Below are positions 21,064 to 33,372 of a stretch of DNA of 64,000 bases, piece by piece; within the stretch, counting starts at the first letter, position 1; each line of letters starts with the position of its first letter. The translations under genes and the position numbers were made by a program. The notes below the pieces were generated by a model, which searched no databases, was not told where the DNA came from, and saw only the letters and a list, made by a program, of their open reading frames with translations. Origin of the DNA: Brachionus koreanus (lineage: Eukaryota > Rotifera > Eurotatoria > Ploima > Brachionidae); contig PJRA01000412.1 in NCBI GenBank assembly GCA_016987375.1, forward strand, positions 1,443,796-1,507,795. Direction: 5' to 3'.

Positions 21064-22793
21064 ACACAAATGATAATACTTTTATTGAAATATTTCTCTA
21101 ATACGCCTAACACTAGGAACTGAAATTTTTATTCGTACCATTTTTATAATTATGAATGATCAAAAAATTTTATTCTTTTTTATGCAAATTATAATTTTCA
21201 TCCATTGTTAAGTAAATTTTGTCTAAATATTCGATTTGATGAATATTTATTTTTTTTATTAATTAAAAGTTAACTTGTATCAGATAACAAATAAAAAGGT
21301 AATAAGCTATAGAAAATATCATTATAGCTATAAAATGAATTTCCTTTTAAGGAATCTTTAAATTTTCTTAGAAAAAAAATAAAATTATTATCGGTTTTTT
21401 AAATAAAAAAAATTATTATGTACAAATTTGCTGAAAAAAAAATAGCTTTTGAATAATTGATTTTTTTTGTTGAAAAGATTGAATATCATTTTTAATAGGA
21501 CTTGTGAAATTTGGTACAAAATAACTGGAAAAAATGCATCAAATGCTTCAATTTTATAGCCTGACTGCTTTTGCTTCAATTATAGAAGAAATTAGACCGT
21601 ATATCACTGCACCTTACATATATTTCGGTATTAGGAGAATTTCACAGCTGATTTAACTTTGTGTGAAACACTAAAATGAATTAACTGAACTTTTTTTTAC
21701 CTTTTAAAAAAAAAAAAAATTTTTTTTCTTTATTCTTTTACAAATTTCTCATACCAATAAGACTTAAATAAATGTTTTTAATAAAAAAAATGAAAATTCT
21801 TCAAATTAAAGTCAGGTTAAAAATATATTTTATTTTGAATATCATTTATTGACCAAAAGTTATTGTAATTGCTTTTTTAAATGATGCTTAAAAATAATTA
21901 AGCAGTAACTTTTTCGCATGAACTAGATGCTATCTAATTAATTTTTTACAAAATCTTTTAGCATTTGATAGAATGTTTCGAGGACTTAATAAATTTTATG
22001 CAATTCAAAAATTTAATAAATCAAAATATTCATTTTTTTGAGAAAGAATTTATTTAACTATATAGTGCCCCAAATCATAAATCATTAGTCTCTGTAATGT
22101 TTACAATAGTCTTGAACCCGGTAGTCGATCAATCCGTTAGACGTATACACAAGGCTGACGTTAGGCTGACTTCAAATTATGACATGGAGCACTTAAGAAA
22201 AATTTTTTTATAAAAATAAATTTTAAGTGCAAATTTTTTGCAATTTTAAAATTTTTTTGAACTTAAATCAAAAATTTTTCAATAAATTTAAATTAAAATT
22301 ATTTAGCTTTTTAAATTAGCTGAATGTGATACTTTAAATTATTGTTTTAAATTTGAATAAAATAATTTGAGTAAACTAATTCCTTAGATGAGTGTTTCAT
22401 TAAAAAAAGGTTAGTAAAAGTAATTGAAAAATATCCATTATTTCAATAAAGATTATTTAATTTTTTATCTTTAATAATAAGAGTTAAATTTTTCTTTCTT
22501 TTAAAAAAATTAAATCATTGCTTGTATTCAAGAACTAGAAGAATGTAAGAATTCTTTCACAAAATAGCATAAATATATTGCGCTTTCTTTCTTAGACAAA
22601 AGCGAATATTAAATAGCGCATTTATATTTATTACTACATAACCAAAATTGTTAAGTGATAAGCAAAACCAAAGGTGCCCCGAAAAATTATAATTTAAAAT
22701 TATACATAAGAATTACTAACCTCGAAAAAGCACAAAAATTATAATATTAAATTTGAAATATTTGATATAAGAAAAATTCTATAATTTTTCCTC
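21064..22793. other. Divergent intergenic region between CNPPD1 and USF
   Basis: About 1.7 kb holding both 5' regions, and probably the missing first CNPPD1 exon. A GC-richer patch at 22080-22190 (containing CCGGTAGTCGATCAATCCG) matches no ORF or family. The word CTAACACTAGGAACT at 21107 resembles the TTAA-MITE terminus, but no partner end was found. Confidence 0.4.
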
Positions 22794-24354
22794 ATGATTG
22801 TTCCCGTGATTGAACACATGGAAAAAGAAATGAATTCAACATCTCTAGCAACCAAATCATCAACAACAACAACAACAACCAAAGCTAGATTACTAAATAG
22901 ATCAGATGATATATCATCTAATTTAATATTTGACGAAAATAAGACGACTTCTAATTTGGATAAATGCTCCTTAGAACATAAAGAAAACTTAACTTCTCAA
23001 CCTATTACATCATCCCTGCTTTCAAATAAGCAGAGTTTAGTGTAAAAATTTGCCAATATATTTTCTTTTAATTGATTTCATATATTTTTGAAAAATAGTG
23101 ATCAGAATGAGGTTTGCTCTAAAAAATTACGAAAAGAATCTTCCATCGAACAAGATCTGGCTAATGACGAATTGACTTGTCAGAGAAGCTCTAACTCAAT
23201 AGCTGATTTTAACAATAATCTCAAAAATCATAAAACTAACGAAAGTGACTCTAATCAACAGACAGCCTTAATTATTGAAGGCGGAATAAACTCTTTACAA
23301 TTTCAGCTTAAGCCAGATACAGTGCCGAGTAATTGGAAGCACTTTTTTTTAAAAAATCAATTAAAATATTTTTCCTAGATCGACAAATAACTCTAAAACT
23401 GGTTCCTGTAGGCTCCCCGATCAATCAAACAAATCTGTTGAACGATGCATCCAACACAAACCAGTCCTCAGAAGCAATAATAAACAACTCTCATCTTGAA
23501 GAAATTCAACTAGAATCTACAAATAATTTAGATCTTTGTTCGCATGACTTAAAAGAAAGTAAAAATTGTAAAATAAATCCGGCTTCTATTCAGACAGTTA
23601 AGCTTGCCGAATCGAACCAGAATGTCTATTTCATGATGCAGCCGATTGATTTGATTTCAAATAACCATCATTCAAATGCTATCAAGTTAAAGTCTCCACC
23701 ACATTCTGTCTCTTCTACAACTCAGCATTTTAATTCTCACAATTTGTCAACAATCACTTTGCAAAATTTGGGCAATACTAACAATTTGAATAGCTCATCC
23801 ATAATAAACAATAATCAGAAGACAACTACTGTTACCTTGGGATCACCGGTGTCATCAACAACTTCCATTAGCTCGGCTCCAAAAGTACTAAGAGACGAAC
23901 GACGAAGAGCTAATCACAACGAAGTGGAGCGAAGACGAAGAGACAATATAAATAAATGGATTGTTGAGCTGTCTAAAGTAATTCCGGACTGTTGCAATGA
24001 TCAATCTAAACATGGTCAAGTAAATTAAAACCTAAATTAATTTTGGAATTATAGCTATTAAAAAAATATGTTCAATTTTTAGAGTAAAGGTGGCATTTTG
24101 GAAAAAACTGTTCAATATTTGCTTGATATCAAAAAACAGAATCAAAATTTGTGTGATCAAATACGTTGTTTAGAAAATTTGAAAGCTGAAAACGATTTGT
24201 TAAAAGAAAAGGTAATTGCAGAAACATATCAAATAAAATATCTTAATTATTTTTCTAATTTTTTTCTTTTAATAAGCTTGAAGAATTTCAAAAAGAAAAT
24301 CAACTTTTAAAAATGAAAATTCAAACTGATTCGTCTGAGAGTCAATGTTCTTAA
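22794..24354 (+). CDS. USF: USF-type bHLH-leucine zipper transcription factor
   Basis: Five exons: 22794-23041, 23099-23328, 23379-24019, 24083-24211 and 24277-24354, total 1326 nt, 441 residues, phases 2-1-0-0. The basic region NHNEVERRRRDNINKWIVEL has the His, Glu and Arg that contact the CACGTG E-box. The loop and helix 2 (VIPDCCNDQSKHGQ, SKGGILEKTVQYLLDIKKQ) are those of upstream stimulatory factors. A leucine zipper follows (IRCLENLKAENDLLKEKLEE and on). The N-terminal two thirds is Ser/Asn-rich and diverged, as is usual for activation domains. It acts in the nucleus as a dimer on E-boxes. An exon boundary inside the loop (HGQ/SKGG) is a typical USF feature. An in-frame (ACA)n Thr run occurs at about 22859-22882. 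Confidence 0.93.
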
Positions 24355-25072
24355 AATTCGGTGTTTTTATTTTTTCTTTTTTTTTTTCAAAAATGTTTAT
24401 ATATATATGTAAAAAATTTTAAAATTATATAAAAATTTATTTGTTTTAGTTTTTGTTCGTTTTAAAATTATGTTTAAGAAATATAAAATTAAATCAAAAT
24501 AATCCTTAAAAAAAATCTTTTATTTAAGAATAAAAATTTCATATTCATTAATTTTAGTCAAAAGGCTTATGTCTCATTTTTCAAGTTACATGAGACTCAA
24601 AAGAAGTGTTGTAGACCGCCAGTGACTTCCATTGATTGACATTGTGAAAAAAATGTTAATTATTTATTGAAGCCTCATAGGCAAAAGAGTAAAATTTAGA
24701 GATTTGTTGTCTTTAGCTCGAGACTGTCAGCCAACGCTAATTTTTAGTTTCTAGATGCCAACTTGAATTTTTATTTAATTTCAGTTTAATTTAAATTTTT
24801 TTAAAGCTATTTTGTAAATTCAAAATTGATCATTTCTTAATTTTTGCTGTTAACCGAAAGCGACAAGTATCAAATTATAAGAAGCATCTTATAAAAGCAT
24901 ATTATTTTTTCTTTTAAATAAATCACTAAATTTTTTAAATTACATGTGATCGATAAAATTAATTTCCTAATTTTTAGATTTTTCACCTATATTGGCTTTA
25001 TTTCTAAAATATCATAAAAATAAATTAAATTTTTTTTACAAATTTTATTGATTTAAAATTTTTTCTGCCGAC
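24355..25072. other. USF 3' region and intergenic
   Basis: AT-rich with ATATATAT runs at about 24399. A more complex patch at 24540-24760 (containing TGTAGACCGCCAGTGACTTCC) is unexplained and has no ORF. Confidence 0.4.
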
Positions 25073-28000
25073 ATGAAGTCAATATTTGGTTTTTTTCCTA
25101 TTTTGATATTTTCCTCGTTATTCAAAAACAATTCAAAAATCTTCGAAAATAAAAATGGTTCAATTATTTTAAATGATTATGAAAAAATTGTATCATATTT
25201 AAGAGATGGTTCATTATCTAAGAATAATTCTCTATTCAATAGCTTCAATGTTCAAATAAATAATCTCAGCGTTGGAAATTACAATTACTTTCATTTTTCG
25301 GTTGAAGATCTTAATTTTAGCTTGATCAGTGTTATGAAATTTACGCCTTATAATGATAATGGGAAATTAGTTATTGAGGCAAAATTTGGAGATCAAATAC
25401 CCACATTTGGCTGCGTTCATGTAAAACTAGATGACAAAATTTTCTCATTTAATAATGTCAGTATAGAAAAATTGAAACGCTTAATTATTTATTCAACAAC
25501 TAATCTAGAACTTGATTTTAATGATTGCAAAAATTTTAGCAAAAATATTCAATTCAAAATATACAAAGAATTTTCAAATAAATTGTACATAAAAAACAAC
25601 AAATCAAGATTCCTAAATTTTTTGAATATTTCCTTTATATCGTAAATAAAAAAATTAAGAGTAACTTTTAATAAGAATTTTTTTTATTTTAACTTAAAAG
25701 TTGCTTGAATTTTAATTAAAAAAAAACTAATTTTTAGTATTTAGTAAAGGAAAAGATCTAATATTTTATGAAAGTAAGAAAACTGATTCACTAAAACGAT
25801 GCACAAGAGCTAATGGAGTCATGTTTAATGTTAAAATGGTATCATTTATGCCAAAAATCAGATACCGTCAATTTTTTAACAAGTATTTTTATATTTGAAA
25901 AAAAAATTGAAATTAAAAATTAAATCAAATTAAATATTTTATATAAGTCAATAATTAGTAAATAAATAATAGATTTAAAGCGATAAAAAAAGACCAAACT
26001 TCAAAAAAAAACTCAAATTAAAGCAGCAAATATTTGCCTAGAAAATTTTATTTAATAAACTTACACTCCACCTTCTGGTGCTAAGGTTGGAAAATAAAAA
26101 TTAGATAAGTAAAAAATAATATTTTAAAAATTTTTCACAAAATATTAACATTCAAAATAACTCGTTTATACAGTAAAACTTAATAAATATACAACTGTAT
26201 CTTTTCTTCCAAAATATATTTTTTTCTTTGTTATTCATTTTTTGAAATTACTTTGCTTTATTTTGTTTGATTATTTTGTTTTAATTAAGTCAGAAGTTAA
26301 AATATAATATTCGGAATTCTTTAATTTTTGCTAAATAAAAATAGAATAAACTTTCAAAGTTACATTATATTGTATAAAAAGTTTATACAATGAAATTTAT
26401 TTTTCATGTCTATAAGCCATTAAGATAAATAGTTTTTTTTTAACACTAGAAACGACGGTTTAGGGTTATTATTAATAAAAATTTCAAATTTTGTTATGTT
26501 GTCAAATATTTCTTAATAAGAATAAAAAAAATGCTTAGTTTTTAAAAGCTATTTTTTAAATTTTCATTTGGGTCAAAAAATATTCAAATTTCAATTTTTT
26601 TAAAAAATTTATCAAAATCCCTTGGGTTTCTAGAGTTAGATTTTAAATTAAAATAAAATAAGATAGGCTTTATTTTTTTTAGCAATTTAATTTCTAAAAA
26701 TCCAAGATCTAGGAAATAAGATTAAAAAACATTTATTGCAATAACAACGAATTATGGTATGCAGTTTTTTTTTCCTATTTAATAGGACTTAGTCAATTCT
26801 ATTAGTATTTTTCTATATGTTTCAATTTCATTGTTATCTAGGCATATTCTTATTAAGTCACTAATTCCATTGTTCACTTTGTTCGACATTTCTTTTATTT
26901 TTTGGCTGAAAAGTGGGATTAAAACATTGCAATCCGGCTGATCACAATATAAGAACTTATTTATTTTCTTAAGGCTAGATATGTTATTTAATTTTTTTTT
27001 GTTGGAATCCATCTAATTCTTCCAGCATTTTCCTTGTTAGTTCATTATTACCAAATCTTTTTAGGAATGCTAATTTATCTTTCATCAGCTTCTGCTTCAT
27101 TTTTTTAAGACCAAGTGCCATAAGGAGATTTGTAGAACGTAAATTATTTTTTAAATTTATCATTTTTTTGACCACTGTGTCAAAGTTTCAATTTGATCTT
27201 TGTTACTGTTTCTAGAGTTTAGGTGAACACCAAGATATTTTATTTTTTCAACCATTTTTATTATCTTCATCATTATAATTATTTTTTTGATATGAATATT
27301 AGTTTTTGTTTTATATAAGTATAATTACAATTTATTTAGATATAGAATTAGTAGTTCAAGGAATGAAGATATGTATTTTGATTTAAAAAACTTATAGCTT
27401 TTCAAATCAATCTTAAGTTTTAATTTCAAATAGATCAAATGACCAATTAGTCTTTTTTCATTTATTTAACTGTTTTGTAAAAAAATGAATTTTTAAAATT
27501 TCATAATTTATTTATAATGGGCTAATAGAATCATAAATTTATCGAAAATTTATATTCTTATTTAAATTAAATCTTTTTTATTTTATTTTTGAAATTAATT
27601 TTAGTTTGAATGAGAATACGGAATATTCAATCATGATAAACAGCAATACAGATAAATCTCCAAAATGTTCCAATATATCTTATCAAGAAATAAAAATTGA
27701 AAATATAAATGACGTTTATTATTTAAATAGAAGCTATTATTTGCTTTCTACATATGTTGAAGCAAACGTGAAAGTTACAAATAATGTAAGCTGTAATCAA
27801 GAAATAACATTTATTTGCTTAAAGAATAGTTCAGTTCATGGTATATTTTAAAGTTTAAATTAATAAGCTTTAGTTTTTGATTCTAATTTTAAGATAAATT
27901 TTCTTAACATAAGAGCTTTGATCAAATAAAGTAAAAAAGAGCCAAGAAAAAAAACTTGGTTGATAGTAGAGATAATTTAATTTTGAGTCAGAACAACATG

Positions 28001-28329
28001 GACATTATTTTTTTTAATTTGAATCAAAGCTAAATTAAATTATATTTTAAAAATGAATTTTATCAATTATTTTTATTTTAGATTATCTTTATTTGTATGG
28101 CTATTATGGTGAAGGAAAAAAGCAATCAAGATTTAATTCAATTTGGGTCAGCTGTTCGGTTGTGTTTTTAATTATTATTTTGATTCTGATATTCTATTCT
28201 ATACTTAATAAATTCACATTTAACAAAAATAAAAAAGATGATTTGAAACTAAAAAGCTTTAAATTCACAACCGATCAAACAATTGAAAAGACAACTATAT
28301 ATTTGATTGAAGCTTGTTCGAATACCTAA
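25073..28329 (+). CDS. Unrecognised single-pass membrane protein (396 aa)
   Basis: Exons 25073-25641, 25745-25882, 27605-27840 and 28082-28329 splice in matching phases (2, 2, 1) to one 396-residue ORF. It begins with a signal-peptide-like MKSIFGFFPILIFSSLF. The ectodomain is about 300 residues, rich in Asn with many NxS/T glycosylation sites and several Cys (FGCVHVK, DFNDCKNFS, KRCTRAN, PKCSNIS, VSCNQEITFICL). A single membrane helix near residues 330-350 (WVSCSVVFLIIILILIFYSIL) is followed by a Lys-rich stop-transfer and a short cytoplasmic tail. I recognise no family; a lineage-specific type I surface protein is likely. Intron 1 has a stop-containing alternative acceptor upstream; the acceptor ending at 25744 keeps the frame open. 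The 1.7-kb third-exon intron carries MITE and LINE debris. Confidence 0.7.
26440..26639. repeat. Diverged TTAA-flanked MITE (copy 3)
   Basis: Starts TTAACACTAGAAACGACGG and ends CCTTGGGTTTCTAGAGTTAG, a degraded version of the terminal inverted repeat seen at 14183 and 52842, with a similar length of 200 bp. It lies within the third intron-sized gap of the membrane-protein gene. Confidence 0.6.
26779..27270 (-). pseudogene. Non-LTR retrotransposon RT C-terminal fossil
   Basis: On the minus strand, frame pieces read VEKIKYLGVHLNSRNSNKDQ, then after a frameshift KDKLAFLKRFGNNELTRKML, then after another shift SDLIRICLDNNEIETYRKIL. KYLGVxL is the thumb-region hallmark of LINE polymerases, and the later blocks match the C-terminal extension after RT. 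Two frame shifts (near 27170 and 27000) make it non-coding. It sits antisense inside the intron 25883-27604. Confidence 0.75.
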
Positions 28330-28599
28330 AAATAGTCAAACAAATTGAACAGTTAGCTATAAAATAACCATAAAAATTTTAAACGAAACTTTTTGAAAAA
28401 ATAATTATAAATACCTGGAAAAAAAAAGCTAATCCTAGAATCAAGTAATAATGAGAATAAGTGGAAATAAATCAAATGTGTTTTACTAGAAGAAATTTAG
28501 TCTTAATTTTTATTAAATAAGAAAAAGTTAATATTTCTGTATTTATTTCAATCAAATAAAAAATAAAAATCGTCTCTTTTTTGATTTTAAAATTAATTT

Positions 28600-29916
28600 T
28601 CATCTTGTTAATCCAGCTGTTTCATCCAACCTATTGATGTATTCATTGGCCCAGTTGACAAAAAGATTCTAAAACATTAATTTTATAGAAAATAAAATTT
28701 TCGAAAATAATGATATTATTTAATCTAATCGATACCCGGCATTTTTCCACTGTTGAAATTACATCTTGATTTTGGTAAATAGGTTTCATTCTCATATCAT
28801 TGAACATTGAGCTTTGCCATTCCCATGGAAATTCCTTATTAAAATGTTGTTTCTTTTTAAACAGTTAACCTTAAACAAAACTTACCAGTGGTATATCAGT
28901 ATTATTGTTTACTTTTCGCACTATAAAGCACATTACAGTTGCGAAAACTTTAAGATTTAATTTAACATTCGAAGGTATTTCACCTCTAAGAAGTCTAAAT
29001 TTGATAGGTTTTATTAAAAGCTTAAAAAAATATTTGTTAGTAGCAAAGATTTAATTTAAAAATAAAATCATACAGTTGTAATTAATCCTCGTGAAACCAA
29101 GGCACTCATCATAATCAATATAGCTCTTCCTCGATTTATATTTCTTATTTTACCATTTTCATCAAATTTCAATCTTTCCTTTAAATTTAAAAAGAATTTT
29201 TTAAAGAAAAAATAAATTTAAACTTAAGTACTTTCTCTTCATCCCAAAAATAATTTTCAGGAAATTTATTTCCCTCACTGATTAAAGACAATAAGGCCGA
29301 TTTTGCAGTTGTTCCAATTATTCCCTCTTTAGGCTTTAAATGTTAATTTTAAAACTTATTTATTAGTAAATTATTTAAAAAAAAAATCACCATAAATTCC
29401 GTTATTCGTTGACAAGTTTCTTCTATATTTTGACACAACGCTTGGATGCATTGTGAATAAATGAGACTATCAACATCAAAGAGTGCGTTCATATCATTTT
29501 CGTTTCGAGCAAAATTAATCAAAGATGTATAAATAGGCCCTTCAGGCTAACGAAAAAATTGAAATAATTCTATCAAATAGTTTATTTACTTCAAGATAAA
29601 CTCTGTGAACTGCAGTCATGATTTCTAAGAGACGAATCCTAAAAACTGAAGCCGATCCTGTTCGATCTGGCAACTTAAAACAAATTTAACATTTTTTAAA
29701 ATTTTCATTTTAACATACTTTAGCTGTTTGTTCTGATTTAATTTTTATTCTCACAATAAATTTCACAATGGTTGCTGCTGCCCAAAAAAATTTTTGCCTA
29801 TCTATTCAATGTGTAAACAAAACTTTCTAAAATTAATTTTATATAAAAAATACCATATAATTTGGGATATCTTTGCTCTATTTTCGATTTTATTCTGTAA
29901 GTTTCATTTAGTTTAG
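28600..29916 (-). CDS. Unrecognised multi-exon gene (5' end not found)
   Basis: Nine exons can be traced on the minus strand: 29854-29916, 29719-29801, 29590-29673, 29391-29546, 29232-29333, 29074-29178, 28886-29020, 28736-28834 and 28600-28668. Every junction is GT-AG with agreeing phase, and introns are 38-67 bp except one of 135 bp. They give about 298 residues of well-formed protein, e.g. QKFFWAAATIVKFIVRIK, LPDRTGSASVFRIRLLEIMT, GRAILIMMSALVSRGLITT, EFPWEWQSSMFNDMRMKP and NLFVNWANEYINRLD, ending at TGA 28600-28602. It looks alpha-helical and soluble, without clear membrane spans. I recognise no family. Upstream of 29916 the reading enters through an acceptor in phase 1, so at least one more exon exists. 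The clean coding structure makes this a real gene despite the absence of any long ORF. Confidence 0.75.
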
Positions 29917-30952
29917 CTAAAATTTGTTTAAAAAATAAGTAAAAATAAATAATAGACACAAATTTCTCGCAGTGAATATTGCAAAATTTTTAAAAAGTAA
30001 TTTTAAAAAAACCGTTTTATTTTTAACAATTTTAGAAAAGTGATTAATTGGTTATATAACATAAGATTTAGTGACTAAAAGTGCTATCTTTAAATTTTGT
30101 TTTTTTTTTAATTTAATTTGTGTTGGTTCTAAAAAGTATGATTTACTTTTGTTTTCTGCCGCTAAAGAACAAAAAAATGAATTTTACACTTTTTTTTTAT
30201 CCTGAAAAAGTTATCTTTTTTTCAAAGAATTTAAAAAAAAAGTTCTCATACATGAAGGTATTCTATTCAATTAATTAATATTCAATCAATTTATTTAGCG
30301 ATAATAAGATTACTTTAGCTAGAAAAAAAGATTTCAAACCTTTTTGAAGGAATTTAGAATTTAGTATTGTCGGATGATAAAATTTGTATTCGAGAATACA
30401 TATATGTATTATTTAAATTTCAATTACTCTTTAAGTATTCTAGTAAAAATAATTTTAAAATTTTGTAATTTACTCTCTAAAAAATACTTTTAACACAAGT
30501 ATTTTAGAATACATGCTCAAATTAACGTTTAATGGGGCTAATGTATACCGAATTATCTCTATCATTAAAAAGAGTCTCAAAATAATCAGGAAATCAATCT
30601 AGAAATTTTAAAAAAGTAAAAATAAGAATAATCAAAAAGAATTAAATGAAAAAAAAATTGTTTTTACTGCGAGAAATCGTATAAGTAAGACAATTTACTT
30701 GAAGAATTTTGTAATTCTTTTTGGATGCCAATTCTTTGAAAATTTTAATTCAATATTATTTTGAAAAAATGTTATATGAAAAATAAATTTACGGTGATTG
30801 TGATTTTTGCTCTGAATCAAGTGCATAATCATGATAACTACTTTAAAAGCAAATTAGAAAAAAAAATTTTTTGACAATTTAACATTTTATAAAAAATTTC
30901 CAATACAAAGCTAAAATTTTTACTAACTTATGCTCTAATAGCCAAAAATTTG
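29917..30952. other. Upstream region of the unrecognised gene
   Basis: Should contain the missing first exon(s) and promoter of the minus-strand gene. A short open minus-strand stretch around 30125-30170 (SLAAENKSKSYFLEPTQ) is a possible exon but is not supported by clear splice sites. The rest is AT noise. Confidence 0.35.
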
Positions 30953-31372
30953 TTCTGCAGATAAAACAAAGTGAAACAAATTTGTTTCATCTACTTTGTC
31001 GTCTGCAAAATCTCTGCAAATTGATTGCTATTTATTTTCTATATTATTATTATTATTAGGTTTTGTGAAATTTTAGTTAAATTTAAAGTACAATAGAACA
31101 GAACAAAATGTTTATAATTCTTATAACTTTTCTTTTCAAAGTCAAAAGTCAAAAACAAGTTCTGTTAATGCAACATGGTGCAACATTCAAAGTTGCACTG
31201 TTATGAACAATCTGGTAAAACTCTGCAATTTAGCATATTTTAAATTTAGACAAATTTGGCTTTAGTGCATTCTGCAGAGATTTTGAACATCATTAGCAGA
31301 CTTTTACTCTTGATGCAACTAAATATGTTGCGTTTGTTGCACTTACATGACTAATTAAAGCCCTCAGAAAAA
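30953..31372 (+). repeat. Dispersed palindromic repeat (copy at 31 kb)
   Basis: The left part (30953-31012) folds back on itself: CTGCAGATAAAACAAAGTGA against TCATCTACTTTGTCGTCTGC. From 31058 the sequence matches, in opposite orientation, 53067-53312 and partly 9917-10030: TACAATAGAACAGAACAAAA, AGTCAAAAACAAG, ATCTGGTAAAACTCTGCAAT, TGCAACTAAATATGTTGC. This copy has about 50 bp (CTGTTAATGCAACATGGTGC...) lacking at 53 kb. No coding potential is seen; a non-autonomous DNA element is likely. Confidence 0.7.
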
Positions 31373-32421
31373 TAAGTTATAAGCCTTGTAAGCATTTTAT
31401 TCTATTTTTCTATTTTGTACCAAATTTCACAAATCCTTATTATTATTAATCCAAAGTCGAATGGAATTTTACAGAATTTTTAAAAAACAGTTTATTGCAA
31501 ATTTTCGATCATAAAAACAAAAATTATAAATTTTTTATATTTGTATTGGAAATTTTTTTTATCAAGTGATTAAACATAACGTGGGAAAAAATTTACACTG
31601 GAACAAGTGCTTAAAAAAATTTGTTGACAAAGCTTATTGTTTTATCAAAATTCAAATGTCTCGAAAAAATCCAGTTAATTTAAAAGCTCAATTAAATCGA
31701 TTTTGAATTATGATTTTAGAAATTAATGTTTTTTGTAAGCAACCAAGTCTTAGTTAAAACTTAAATTTACTTAATGTTTTATACACAATTGTGTACTTAT
31801 TTCTCAAATAAAATATTTACAAGAACTTTTTAATAAGGAAGTTAATGATAAAATTTTAATGATGTTAAAAATCATTATTTAAGTTTTTCTTTTTCATCAA
31901 TTTTAATTCAGAAGCATATTTAAAAAAGAAAAATTTAATGTTAAACTTAATTTGTATCTGTAAAAATATCTAAAAATATTTATGCATGGTGAATTACGCA
32001 TTACAGTTTATAAGAGTTTATCAAATTTGCTTCGATTCATTTTTTTATTAAATTTTATAATTTAAAATCGAGCTTTTTTTTTTAAATAAAAATTTATGAC
32101 CATTATCATTCAAAACTTCTATCATAAACTTCAAGTTGCTAAATTTTTTCGAATCAGTTCAAAGACTTAGACAAGAAACCCTTAAAGAAATGTTTTAAAC
32201 TGCTTTTAATTAATTTTAAAATAAAAAATCTTTAATCTTCAAATAAGATTCCCAATATTCAGCAAAAAAAATCAATTGTCAAACTTTTCCTATTATTTTG
32301 GGATATATTATATTTCTCACGTTTAGAAAACCGATTTAAAAAAAAAACAAAAACTAGAAACTAGTTTCTAGAAACTTGAATTTTGTAAATCGAATTTTAT
32401 ATTTAAAAAATATTCAAAATA
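31373..32421. other. AT-rich intergenic stretch
   Basis: No ORF or repeat family recognised. A short perfect direct repeat of AACTAG at 32350-32373 (ACTAGAAACTAGTTTCTAGA) forms a small palindrome. Confidence 0.4.
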
Positions 32422-33002
32422 CTACTTGTCGTTCTCGTTTTTTGAAAATGATTCACTTTCTTCTTTTTTCATTTGAGAACTTAAAAATTAATATCATTGA
32501 TTAAAATAAATTAGATAAATTTTATAATTTATTTACTTTCTAGCTGTTAGATTTGCATCTAGTTGATCGACTTGATTTTCACTTAAATAAAATTTTGGCT
32601 TATTTTCCCTAATCAATAAACCATTTTGAAAATTAAAACTTAATTAGAAAACACAAAAAAATTACCTTGGTGTACTAAAATCAAATTTTTTATCGTTTGA
32701 ATAATCGAGATTATTAGGCCTAGAAAATATTCAATTCAAATTCATAGATAATTATTTTTGTTTATTTTATTACAAATTTTCTGTCTTGCTTTCCAACAGA
32801 TCGGATCGCCTTATTACATTCGATGGATTATTAAGGCCTGAATAAGCATTAGAAACCGGTTGTTCTCCCTAGAAATTGAAAAATCAAAAAAAATTCTATG
32901 AAATGATAAATTTACATCAAAATTAGTTTGTGATGCAACACTTTCTTTAAACATTTTCATTTGCTGTTGTTCTTTTTGATAAAATATATTAGAATTTTTC
33001 AT
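32422..33002 (-). CDS. Small five-exon gene, unknown (121 aa)
   Basis: Exons 32916-33002, 32774-32868, 32666-32719, 32537-32608 and 32422-32479 join with consistent phases to a 121-residue protein starting MKNSNIFYQKEQQQMKMF and ending SKNENDK. It is polar, rich in Asn, Ser, Glu and Lys, with no membrane span or known domain. Motif-like pieces include VIRRSDLLESK and FYLSENQVDQLDANL. It lies 370 bp downstream of, and on the same strand as, the Asn/Gln-rich gene at 33373; similar composition suggests either a related neighbour or a shared transcript. Function unknown; intrinsically disordered by appearance. Confidence 0.6.
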
Positions 33003-33372
33003 TTTTTAATCAAGTAGTAAATTTTAATTTAACACATGCAAAGGGCTATAGTATTTTGCAGTCTTAAACTGTTCTTATTAGTTTTAAGACCAAAATATGT
33101 TAGATCAAATAAAAGCAAAACGTTTCAAATTAGAGAAAATTTAATATTAATTTTTCTTTAATTAGAAAAAAAAAATTATTAATTTTTTAAAAATTTCAAA
33201 TTTTTATTTAAAAATATTTATTTAAAAAGCCGACTTAATTTAAGCATTTAAAAAATTAACCCTTTGCATTATGTTAAATTTTAGATCGAAGTGCATTTAT
33301 TAATGGTTAGTGATGTTTGTCTATAGAAGCTTTAGTGAAAAAATTTATATAAAATGAATTTTTAGGTGATAA
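33003..33372. other. Spacer between two minus-strand genes
   Basis: 370 bp, AT-rich, with no feature beyond possible polyadenylation signals for the upstream gene (AATTAAA/AATAAA-like words on the minus strand). Confidence 0.4.

Noticed and set aside
21388..21579. Minus-strand ORF as the missing first CNPPD1 exon
   Set aside because: No phase-1 donor leading to the 21063 acceptor was found in it, and its sequence has no similarity to the family N-terminus.
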